A stretch of DNA of 16,496 bases from DATESZ01 sp035283845 (lineage in GTDB: Bacteria; Desulfobacterota; Syntrophia; Syntrophales; JACQWR01): positions 1 to 16,496 of the forward strand of contig DATESZ010000054.1 in assembly GCA_035283845.1 (NCBI GenBank), read 5' to 3'. Shown piece by piece: positions 6,797 through 13,574 of this stretch. The notes below the pieces were generated by a model. That model had not been told where the DNA came from and made no database searches. It was given only the letters and a program-made list of their open reading frames with translations. Every line of letters starts with the position of its first letter. The first letter of the stretch is position 1. A program made the position numbers and the translations under genes.

Positions 6797-7567
6797 ATGA
6801 AATTAAAGGACAGGATAGCAATGATAACTGGGGGTGGAACCGGCATTGGGAGGGCTATAGCCCTTGGCTTTGCCGGAGAGGGCGCCAAGGTTGTAATCGC
6901 CACTGAAAAGAGGACTTTTGAAGCGGCTCAGAAGACCGCAGCGGAAATAAAGAACTCTGGAGGAGATTCTCTGGCTTTGGAAATGGATTTGACTAAGACC
7001 CAACAGGTAAAAGAGGCGGTAAGACAGGCTATAGAGAGGTTCGGAAGGATAGAAATCTTGGTGAACAACGCCGCCGCTTATCCGGCTACACCATTTCTCG
7101 AAATAACCGAAGAGGAATGGCTTAGGGTAATTGATGTCAATTTAAACGGGGTATTTCGCATAACTCAGCTTGTGGCGAAAGATATGGTTGCAAGGAGGTA
7201 TGGGAAGATAATCAACGTCGCTTCTTCGCAGGCCATCATAGGTGTTGCCCTTATGAGCCACTATACGGCGGCCAAGGGAGGGTTGATAGCCCTGACCAAG
7301 GCATTGGCGGCAGAGCTCAGTCCTCATGGAATTAACGTTAATGCCTTTGCTCCTGGCCTGACTCGCACTCCTCTGGTGCAAGAGGTTGTCCCAAAAGAGT
7401 ATTATGAGGCCTGGGAAAAGGCGATGGTTATGGGTCGATGTGGAGCGCCTGAAGATTATGTTGGAATAGCAGTGCTCTTGGCCTCGGAGGCGGGAAATTA
7501 TATCACTGGTGAAACTATCGCCGTGGATGGCGGGTGCGCCAATGTGTTTGCTCGATTATCGGGATAA
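6797..7567 (+). CDS. Short-chain dehydrogenase/reductase (SDR), FabG-like
   Basis: This 256-residue classical SDR has the nucleotide-binding motif TGGGTGIG at 11-18, NNAAA at 90-94, an active-site Asn at N115 (DVNLNG), catalytic Ser at S143, and YTAAK with Y156 and K160. The C-terminal NVNAFAPGLTRT and ITGETIAVDGG segments are typical of FabG-like enzymes. It would oxidise or reduce a secondary alcohol/ketone with NAD(P). Next to an enoyl-CoA hydratase, a 3-hydroxyacyl-CoA dehydrogenase role is the simplest reading, but cyclic-alcohol dehydrogenases share this architecture. The cofactor preference is not certain: the end of beta-2 reads VVIATEKR, without the acidic residue that usually marks NAD use. 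It is the last gene before the strong terminator-like hairpin at 7616-7646. Confidence 0.92.
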   Translation: MKLKDRIAMITGGGTGIGRAIALGFAGEGAKVVIATEKRTFEAAQKTAAEIKNSGGDSLALEMDLTKTQQVKEAVRQAIERFGRIEILVNNAAAYPATPFLEITEEEWLRVIDVNLNGVFRITQLVAKDMVARRYGKIINVASSQAIIGVALMSHYTAAKGGLIALTKALAAELSPHGINVNAFAPGLTRTPLVQEVVPKEYYEAWEKAMVMGRCGAPEDYVGIAVLLASEAGNYITGETIAVDGGCANVFARLSG

Positions 7568-7615
7568 AGAAGGGCAAAAATAAGCTAAGCACCCCTCGAC
7601 CTCCACACTTTAAGG

Positions 7616-7646
7616 TTCCCCGCTGCAAGCAGCGGGGAATGTTGTT
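7616..7646 (+). terminator. Rho-independent terminator-like hairpin after the SDR gene
   Basis: TTCCCCGCTGC (7616-7626) and GCAGCGGGGAA (7629-7639) are perfectly complementary, giving an 11-bp G/C-rich stem around a tiny AA loop (realistically 10 bp with a four-base loop). It is followed within a few bases by TGTTGTTTTTT. This is the best terminator candidate in the window and lies 49 bases after the SDR stop. It would split the genes into an upstream unit (HMGS-like to SDR) and a downstream one (FAD enzymes onward). A copy of an interspersed hairpin repeat is an alternative reading. Confidence 0.7.
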
Positions 7647-7692
7647 TTTTATTAACCCTCATTCCGGTTGTGGTGCGGCGAAGGATAAAAAT

Positions 7693-7735
7693 CACCCCCA
7701 CCCCCGTCGAGGGGGAGGGATACAGGGAGGGGGGT
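7693..7735 (+). repeat. C-tract/G-tract inverted repeat, possible interspersed intergenic element
   Basis: CACCCCCACCCCC runs into GTCGA and then GGGGGAGGG, with a second G-tract (GGGAGGGGGG) to 7735. The core CCCCC (7701-7705) pairs with GGGGG (7711-7715), and the outer C-tract can pair with either G-tract. Such skewed C/G hairpins are typical of small repeated intergenic elements in environmental bacterial genomes. Only one copy is present here, so repeat status is inference from appearance. It sits between the terminator-like hairpin and the first FAD enzyme and could affect leader structure. Confidence 0.4.
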
Positions 7736-7751
7736 ATTTTCATATAAAGGT

Positions 7752-7760
7752 TAAGGAGGG
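7752..7760 (+). promoter_or_regulatory. Ribosome binding site that decides the start of the first FAD oxidoreductase
   Basis: TAAGGAGGG at 7752-7760 is the only strong Shine-Dalgarno in this leader. It lies seven bases before ATG 7768 but only one base before ATG 7762. The start giving MARKEDFDVVIIGGG is therefore preferred. It also places the FAD motif at the usual distance from the N-terminus, as in the paralogue, which begins MARDEYDAVIIGGG. Confidence 0.75.
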
Positions 7761-7767
7761 AATGGAG

Positions 7768-9498
7768 ATGGCAAGAAAAGAAGATTTTGATGTGGTCATA
7801 ATTGGCGGTGGCATATCGGGGCTTGTTTGCGGCTGTTATCTGCAAAAGGCCGGGTTAAGCGTGGCCATCGTGGAAGCACAGGAGGAGGCTGGAGGGGGGC
7901 GTATGGCAAACGAGAGTATGCGTCCCGGCTACGTGGTTCAGTCATGTGTTTGGGGGGATCTCGAACCGCTTATGATGAATCAATTGGATTTAGAACTCGA
8001 CCGGTATGGTTATCAAGATGTCGGGATGTTTAGCGAGTGGGGCAATGCATATATCTATAAAGATCAGACCAGTTTCCAGGTCAACTCTTTGGATCCTCTC
8101 AAAACGGCGGAGAAGATTAGAAGATTTTCGGAAAAGGATGCCAAAAAGGTATTGGAAATTGCGGAGTTTATGGGTGAGCCTTATGATAGCAGGGTTTCCC
8201 GCAATGTCAAATTCCTGGAGCTATTTTTCACTGAGGCCTGGACTTGGGAGAACTTTGATATACTGATTAATCTGGTAGCCCCTCTATTCCCCTTTGAGGA
8301 TCCCTATGAGCTGACAGATTTGAATTGTTTTGAAATGCTCGATTTGCTGTATGAGAGCGATAAGCTGAAGATGGCTTGTATGGGTGGAACCATCATGGGG
8401 GCCGTCTATCCCCAACACCAGGGAGGAGCGGGGATTATAGGCGCCCTGCTGCCTTTGGGTTTGTTTTTCACCCATCCCAAGCACGGCGCCCATTCTGTTG
8501 CCCATGTGTATATCCGGTGTTTTCGCGCCCTTGGCGGCAAATTGTATAATAGTTGCCCGGTAGAAAATATCATAGTTGCCGGCGGAGAGGCGAAAGGGGT
8601 GAAATTGGGCGCTCATGCAGCCTTTCCGGGAAAGGAGATCACTGCAAAGAGGGTGGTGACTGATATAAACCCCCGTATTACTTTTACCCAACTGGTAGGT
8701 GAGGAGCATGTGGGCAAAAGGGTGATTCAGGAGCTTAAGACCAACTGGAAGGCGGAGTCAGTATTAGTGACCATCAGTTATGCATTGAAAGAAAGGCCTC
8801 GGTTTACTGCTGAGAAGTACGATCCTGATATTATACATCCGGTTTTGGGCATGCTGATGACACAAAATTCTTTTAGAGAAGGAATCCGTGTCTGGGGAGA
8901 GAGGATGGCGGGCAAGATTGCCGATGAACCTATGATAAATTACGCTTTTCCGCACTTAGATGATCCCACTCAAACGAGAGAAGGCAACTGCATTGCCAAT
9001 ACTTATTGGGAGGTCCCATGGGCTGTCTATGAGAAAGGAGGCGAAAAAATTTGGGATGACAAAGATTTCAGAAGGGAGATAGCGGAAAAGACCATAAATA
9101 TCTGCGAGGTGTATTCACCGGGTTTTAGGGAGAACATCTTGGATTACTGGGTAACCTCTCCTCTTGATTATTCGAGACGTAGCCCGAACTATTTCAGAGG
9201 TTGCGATACCGCAGGGAGCATTGCGCAACCCCAAATGTTTTTTGGAAATCGGGCAAATATCGAAGGGTTTGACAAGGGCGGGATTGTCACCCCGATCAAG
9301 TACCTCTATGGGGCAGGAAGCGTTGGTCCGGTGTGGAGTTGCGGTGGCAATGGGTATCGGGCGGCTTGCCATATAGCTGAGGAGATGGGGATAAGAAATC
9401 AGCCCTGGTGGACTCATAGGGTATTTGAATATCTCTCGAAGAAGTATATTGAGAAGACCTATGTCCCATTGAAGGCAACAAGCGTATTAGACAGATAA
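7768..9498 (+). CDS. FAD-dependent oxidoreductase, phytoene desaturase (CrtI)-like, first copy
   Basis: From ATG 7768 the protein has 576 residues. The N-terminal Rossmann FAD site is VVIIGGGISGL (9-19), followed by an acidic strand end (VAIVEAQ) and GGGRM, the usual second dinucleotide-site region. The C-terminal FAD segment is YLYGAGSVGPVWSCGGNGYR. This is the COG1233/phytoene dehydrogenase-related architecture, whose members desaturate or isomerise carotenoids and other hydrophobic substrates and include many uncharacterised enzymes. No carotenoid-synthesis gene is present, so a carotenoid role is not supported; dehydrogenation of a lipophilic or cyclic substrate is the inferred role. The frame stays open upstream to 7534, overlapping the end of the SDR gene, but that extension reads through the two hairpins and is almost certainly untranslated. 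The second copy follows after 23 bases. Confidence 0.87.
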   Translation: MARKEDFDVVIIGGGISGLVCGCYLQKAGLSVAIVEAQEEAGGGRMANESMRPGYVVQSCVWGDLEPLMMNQLDLELDRYGYQDVGMFSEWGNAYIYKDQTSFQVNSLDPLKTAEKIRRFSEKDAKKVLEIAEFMGEPYDSRVSRNVKFLELFFTEAWTWENFDILINLVAPLFPFEDPYELTDLNCFEMLDLLYESDKLKMACMGGTIMGAVYPQHQGGAGIIGALLPLGLFFTHPKHGAHSVAHVYIRCFRALGGKLYNSCPVENIIVAGGEAKGVKLGAHAAFPGKEITAKRVVTDINPRITFTQLVGEEHVGKRVIQELKTNWKAESVLVTISYALKERPRFTAEKYDPDIIHPVLGMLMTQNSFREGIRVWGERMAGKIADEPMINYAFPHLDDPTQTREGNCIANTYWEVPWAVYEKGGEKIWDDKDFRREIAEKTINICEVYSPGFRENILDYWVTSPLDYSRRSPNYFRGCDTAGSIAQPQMFFGNRANIEGFDKGGIVTPIKYLYGAGSVGPVWSCGGNGYRAACHIAEEMGIRNQPWWTHRVFEYLSKKYIEKTYVPLKATSVLDR

Positions 9499-9521
9499 GC
9501 GATGATAGGAGGGAGAGCAAA

Positions 9522-11126
9522 ATGGCAAGAGATGAGTATGATGCTGTAATCATTGGAGGTGGCCCCAATGGGTTGATAACAGCGGCGTATCTGGTAAAAG
9601 CAGGCGCCAAGGTTTTAGTCATTGAGAAGAGGCGTGAGTTAGGGGGTGGGGCCGCTTCGGACAATCATGGAGGATTTATTTACCAGCCCCATGCAACGTA
9701 TATGGTGATGGGAGAATTGATTCCTGCTTATAATGATCTGAACATGGCCGAGGACGGCGTAAAAATCCTTGTCCCAGAGGTCCAGGCCGCCCTTCTGACC
9801 AAGGATGGTCCATTGATTGCGTATCATGATCCCGAAAAGACGGAGCAGTCCATAAGCAAATTCTCCGGGGAGGATGCGAAGAGGTATCGGGCCCTCTATC
9901 AGGAAATGAAAGAGATTTTTGATGAGATACTCTATCCGGCCACTTATACCTATCCGATGCCTGCTTTAGATCAGTTTGCTCTGTTTGCGAAGTCGGGCCT
10001 TCCCATCGCCAAGCGGTTTGGGGAGTTGGCGGAGATGAATTTCTTAGAGATCATTAAAGAATATGGTTTTGGAGAGCCCACGAAGACTCTCCTTTTGTAT
10101 CTGGCAACGATGTGGGGGCTTCCCTATGACGCGGGGTTGGGGTTTATGTTTCCTCTCTTCGTATATCGGATGCTGAATGCCGGGATCAGTGTGGGCGGGA
10201 CGCATCGCGTGATCGGGACGTTGATTGGGATGATTCATGCGGGCGCAGATGTGGTGGAGGGCGGGACCCCTGCGAAGATTGTTATTGAGAATGAAAGGGC
10301 GGCGGCCGTGCGATTGGATGATGGGAGAGAGTTCAGGGGGAGGGTGATTGTGAGCAGTCTCAATCCCGAGCAGACTTTCAAGGAGCTTGTTGGGGAAGCC
10401 AATTGTCCGGAAGACCTCAATTTTTATGTTAAAGAGTGGCAGTGGGAGTCTTACAGTATGCTCAATTTTAATGTGGCGCTTCGGGAGCCCGTTCAATATA
10501 AGGCAGCCAAGGAGGAGCCGGATGTGAACAGGGCGCTCACCTGTGTGATGGGATTGGAGAGCATGGAGGAGTTGATTTCAGGTTTTAAAAAGATTGATGG
10601 GGGGGAAATTGCCCTTCATGGTCATGCATCGCCTTTGAGTTTGTATTCCCCCATCTTGGCGCCCAAAGGCTACCATACAGCGAAATTTGAAACATTGGCG
10701 CCTTATGATCTGGGTGGCGATCCCAGTAATTGGGATAAGAGGAAGGAAGAGATTACCCAGATATATGCGGATCTTTGGGCCAGCTACGCCACCAATTTCA
10801 AATCGGCTTATATGGACGCTCATACAGGTACGACGACGCCGCTCGATGTGGAGCGGAGGTTTGCGACGATGAAGCGGGGGAGCATTAAGCATGGCGCGTA
10901 TACTCCCTTCCAGTTGGGTTCTAACAGACCGAACCTTCTCTGTTCTTCCTACAGGACGCCAATTAAAGGGCTTTATGTGAACGGCGCGAGCACCTATCCC
11001 GGCGGGATGATTCTTGGTGCGAGCGGCTATGTCGCTGCGTCGGCAATAGTAGAGGATCTTAAGCTCGAAAAGTGGTGGGGAGAGTTGGAATGTCTAAAGC
11101 GGGCAAAAGATAAGGGATTAATGTGA
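9522..11126 (+). CDS. FAD-dependent oxidoreductase, phytoene desaturase-like, second copy
   Basis: This 534-residue protein has the same architecture as the preceding one but is strongly diverged from it. The FAD site is VIIGGGPNGL at 9-18, then VLVIEKR and GGGAAS. The C-terminal FAD segment is GLYVNGASTYPGGMILGAS, close to the GxGTHPGGG-type signature of CrtI-like enzymes. No membrane segment is obvious, but members associate with membranes or lipid-like substrates. The 23-base spacing means co-translation with the first copy. The pair could act as sequential desaturases or as a heteromer. From roughly 10120 onward the codon choice shifts towards GGG, GCG and ACG compared with the first copy, a pattern also seen in the last gene of the window. 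The Shine-Dalgarno AGGAGGGAG at about 9508-9516 supports the start. Confidence 0.88.
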   Translation: MARDEYDAVIIGGGPNGLITAAYLVKAGAKVLVIEKRRELGGGAASDNHGGFIYQPHATYMVMGELIPAYNDLNMAEDGVKILVPEVQAALLTKDGPLIAYHDPEKTEQSISKFSGEDAKRYRALYQEMKEIFDEILYPATYTYPMPALDQFALFAKSGLPIAKRFGELAEMNFLEIIKEYGFGEPTKTLLLYLATMWGLPYDAGLGFMFPLFVYRMLNAGISVGGTHRVIGTLIGMIHAGADVVEGGTPAKIVIENERAAAVRLDDGREFRGRVIVSSLNPEQTFKELVGEANCPEDLNFYVKEWQWESYSMLNFNVALREPVQYKAAKEEPDVNRALTCVMGLESMEELISGFKKIDGGEIALHGHASPLSLYSPILAPKGYHTAKFETLAPYDLGGDPSNWDKRKEEITQIYADLWASYATNFKSAYMDAHTGTTTPLDVERRFATMKRGSIKHGAYTPFQLGSNRPNLLCSSYRTPIKGLYVNGASTYPGGMILGASGYVAASAIVEDLKLEKWWGELECLKRAKDKGLM

Positions 11127-11160
11127 CGTTTCATAGCTTGACATTCGATGGAGGGTCAAA

Positions 11161-12504
11161 ATGAAAAATCTTAAAATTTTAAAAAAGCTCGGTCTTGATG
11201 AACCTGCGTTGAGCGTTAAGGAATACCGAAAAATGTCGAGGGATGAAGAACGGGAGCATGTGCACAAAAAATATCCTTTTGTTCCGCAATCCTTCTTGCT
11301 CAACCTGGATGTCCCTCGGCGCGGGACAAGGATAACCAAACCTGCCTTACAAAAGTTGCAAGGGCCAGATTACGTGAAGACCGTGAGGATCTTATTCCAG
11401 TGGCACCACGAAGACTTTACGGAGGAATATGGGATACCTATGTACATAAACCTCAACGATGGAACGTCTATTTGCATGGCGCTCTGTCCGCCCGATATTG
11501 GCAGTCCTTATACTGTAGATCTCATCGATGATAAGTTTTATCTTCTTTCTGACGGGAAAGCCTTAGAAGAAGTCGACTTCCCTCCTCCTTCGGCGATTGA
11601 AAGAGAAGGGAAAACAACGAGAAAGGGGACCCCCTTTACCCAGATAGCCCAAATTTCAGGCTGGTGTTTGATGTTGATTCCCAATAGTCATTGTCAGTAT
11701 TGGAATTATGATCAGCAATGTCGTTTTTGCGATATGGATTATAACACGCGCCAGGCCATGAAGATGGGAAAGGGCTGGAAGGTTCGTCTTGACGCCGATG
11801 ACGTCTACGATTTGATGTCCGAAGCCCTTAAGGAAAAGGGGAGGTGGTCGCATTGTCTTATGACCGGCGGCTCTAACCCCAAAGAGAACTTTGAAAGGGA
11901 ATTGACTCAACAACTCGACTTAATCAGGGCTATCCGTAAGGCCGGGGAACCCTACGAACACTACCATATGACTGTCAATCTCATAGCTACGCCTTATGGG
12001 GAAGAGGGATATAGGAGAATTAAAGAGGCAGGCTGTGATGCCTTTGGCGGGTATATTGAGACCTGGAAGAAGGAACAGTGGGAATTGGTCTGTCCAGGTA
12101 AGGCCAAGTATTTCAAATATGAGGACTATATTGATCGTATTCTCGAGGCGGTTGATGTATTTGGTATAGGAAATGTGACGGCCGGTTTTGTGATAGGTAC
12201 AGAAATGTCCCCGCCGCCCTATGGTTTTGCCGAGGTGGACGAGGCGGTCAATTCAACTTTAGAGGGGTATGAATTTCTGATTAAAAACAAGGTGCTTCCT
12301 ATTGGGACGAACTGGTGCATCATGCCGGGAAGCGACTTCTACAAAATGGGAGCTGTTCAGCCGCCCTTAGAATTTTATGTCAAGATCGATATCGGCCGGT
12401 ATCGTCTTATGATGGAGCACTGGGGCGGACGGCTTTCTGCCGATCAGATGGAGTGGAGATTTCAGGCAGTTGGCTCGTATGCCGATTGGCAGAGACTTTT
12501 ATAG
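11161..12504 (+). CDS. Radical SAM protein with C-x8-C-x2-C motif, cassette copy 2
   Basis: This 447-residue protein is a paralogue of the radical SAM protein at 3758-5059. The cluster ligands are C178, C187 and C190, in CQYWNYDQQCRFCDMDY, with the same C-x8-C-x2-C spacing and a shared Trp-Asn inside the loop. TGGSNP at 235-240 matches the SAM-binding region. The N-terminal extra domain again contains FQWHHED (79-85). Conserved blocks run to the C-terminus (PPPYGFAEVDEAVNS, PPLEFYVKIDIGRY, ending DWQRLL). By eye the copies share somewhat under half to half of their residues, with the N-terminal 30 residues unrelated, so the duplication is old. The gene starts 34 bases after the second FAD enzyme behind GGAGGG, so it is probably in the same operon. 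The substrate is unknown; the neighbouring FAD enzymes suggest a hydrophobic one. Confidence 0.85.
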   Translation: MKNLKILKKLGLDEPALSVKEYRKMSRDEEREHVHKKYPFVPQSFLLNLDVPRRGTRITKPALQKLQGPDYVKTVRILFQWHHEDFTEEYGIPMYINLNDGTSICMALCPPDIGSPYTVDLIDDKFYLLSDGKALEEVDFPPPSAIEREGKTTRKGTPFTQIAQISGWCLMLIPNSHCQYWNYDQQCRFCDMDYNTRQAMKMGKGWKVRLDADDVYDLMSEALKEKGRWSHCLMTGGSNPKENFERELTQQLDLIRAIRKAGEPYEHYHMTVNLIATPYGEEGYRRIKEAGCDAFGGYIETWKKEQWELVCPGKAKYFKYEDYIDRILEAVDVFGIGNVTAGFVIGTEMSPPPYGFAEVDEAVNSTLEGYEFLIKNKVLPIGTNWCIMPGSDFYKMGAVQPPLEFYVKIDIGRYRLMMEHWGGRLSADQMEWRFQAVGSYADWQRLL

Positions 12505-12572
12505 GACCGGCCTCTTAAGATTATAATAGTTATTTTCTTCCATGAGCTTGATAATGAAAAGGAGATAATGAA

Positions 12573-13046
12573 ATGGAATTGCAAAAGGAAATTATTGATG
12601 CCCTTCGGGACCCTCAAAAGGTGAAGACATTGACCACGGTGGACAAGGATGGAATGCCGCACACCGTTCCTATTGGGTCCATGACCATTTTAGAAGATGG
12701 AAACATCGCCTTCATGGAATTATTAGAGACCTGCCAGACCCAAAGGAATATGCTGAATTGCTACTGGTTTAAGAAAGACGTCTCGATACTGGTTATAGTA
12801 GATTGGGCCAAGGGGATAGTGTTTCAAATTAAAGGCAGGCCCTACAAGTTTCTTTATATTGGCCCTATTTGGAATCAGTTTTTAGAAAAGATATGGAAAG
12901 TGATTCCGGAGGCGGATCCTTCAGGAGTATGGCTGATCACTCCTCATGAGGTAAGAAATCAGAAATACCATGACAGAAGGAAAGCCGAAGAAGAGAGAAG
13001 GGCCAACTGGACAACCTGGATGACTTTGAAAGGCGCGCGAAAATAA
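12573..13046 (+). CDS. PNPOx-like split-barrel protein, cassette copy 2
   Basis: This 157-residue protein is homologous to the product of 5076-5534. Shared parts are KTLTTVDKDGMPHTVP (18-33), the TQRNML block, FQIKGRPYKFL, the IPEADPSGVWLITP segment and a charged C-terminal helix. The fold is most likely the FMN-type split barrel of the pyridoxamine-phosphate-oxidase superfamily. Compared with copy 1 it has a few extra residues before the FQIKG strand. Conservation of PSGVWLI and PYKF/PYRF between copies marks these as functional candidates. The start is ATG 12573, behind AAAAGGAG. An ATG at 12568 is in another frame and has a worse position. The gap to the radical SAM gene is 68 bases, wider than in copy 1, but without a visible terminator. 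Cofactor and activity are not deducible. Confidence 0.75.
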   Translation: MELQKEIIDALRDPQKVKTLTTVDKDGMPHTVPIGSMTILEDGNIAFMELLETCQTQRNMLNCYWFKKDVSILVIVDWAKGIVFQIKGRPYKFLYIGPIWNQFLEKIWKVIPEADPSGVWLITPHEVRNQKYHDRRKAEEERRANWTTWMTLKGARK

Positions 13047-13058
13047 CGGGAGGTCGAT

Positions 13059-13370
13059 ATGGCAGAGAAGGTTTCAGAATACATCGTCATTGACTACGTG
13101 GATGAATTGGAGGAGGCTATATCGAATGCAAAAAGGCATGAGATGGTAGATATTGCCAAAGGGTTAGGGGGCATCCATGGGGATCTCGTAGAGCTGGGGA
13201 ATTTGGCGGATTCTGAAGAGAAATTAAAGCGATTGAAGGCGGATATTGAGAAGCCTCTTGAGGATATTGTGGCTAACTGCAAGGCAGGAAATGGGGACAA
13301 ATCATTGGATAGCCTGCGCACCCTGAGAGACAAGTTCCATACTCTGAAGGTCCTGTGGAGCAGGGGTTGA
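13059..13370 (+). CDS. Small helical protein of unknown function, cassette copy 2
   Basis: This 103-residue protein is the counterpart of the product of 5547-5864 and, like it, matches no family I can name. It starts with EYIVIDYVDELEEA, probably one strand running into a helix, then HGDLVELGNL and a charged helical region to RTLRDKFHTLKVLWSRG. One Cys is present (in NCKAG), which copy 1 lacks, so it is not a conserved ligand. No signal or membrane segment is seen. A GGGAGGT ribosome binding site lies just before the start, 12 bases after the PNPOx-like gene; this is the same spacing as in copy 1, consistent with duplication of the whole unit rather than separate recruitment. Confidence 0.75.
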   Translation: MAEKVSEYIVIDYVDELEEAISNAKRHEMVDIAKGLGGIHGDLVELGNLADSEEKLKRLKADIEKPLEDIVANCKAGNGDKSLDSLRTLRDKFHTLKVLWSRG

Positions 13371-13574
13371 CCGGTTATCTTTTGCATGGTCAAGTATGAA
13401 ACCTCTCCCGGAGATAGGGGTTAAATTGCCGCAAAAGCGCGATTACACCTTCCGCAATTTCAATCAGCTTGCCTGTGGTCAATAATTCCTTCCGCCCGGA
13501 TCAATTAGCCAGCGAAGTAAGCTATACTCTTACACATACATCGTAGAATTTATTAGAAGGGAGGAGATTCAGAT
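13371..13574 (+). promoter_or_regulatory. 204-base intergenic region before the UbiD gene; possible promoter
   Basis: This is the longest gene-free stretch in the window, apart from the 200-base leader before the first FAD enzyme. I see no ORF or RNA gene, and no convincing terminator for the cassette. A -10-like TATACT lies at 13523-13528, but the sequence 16-17 bases upstream is a poor -35 match, so a promoter is only possible. The end of the region holds the strong Shine-Dalgarno GGGAGGA of the UbiD gene. The length alone suggests a new transcription unit starts here. Confidence 0.3.

Noticed and set aside
7600..7740. CRISPR array or structured RNA gene in the leader
   Set aside because: The two hairpins are different sequences, with no regular repeats and spacers; nothing resembles a known RNA family.
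7534..7767. Upstream in-frame extension of the first FAD oxidoreductase, giving 654 residues
   Set aside because: It overlaps the SDR gene's end, reads through two hairpins, and lacks a ribosome binding site. ATG 7768 has a good Shine-Dalgarno and places the FAD motif at the usual distance.
7768..11126. Carotenoid biosynthesis cluster
   Set aside because: There is no phytoene synthase, cyclase or GGPP synthase, and CrtI-like folds are common in unrelated pathways.
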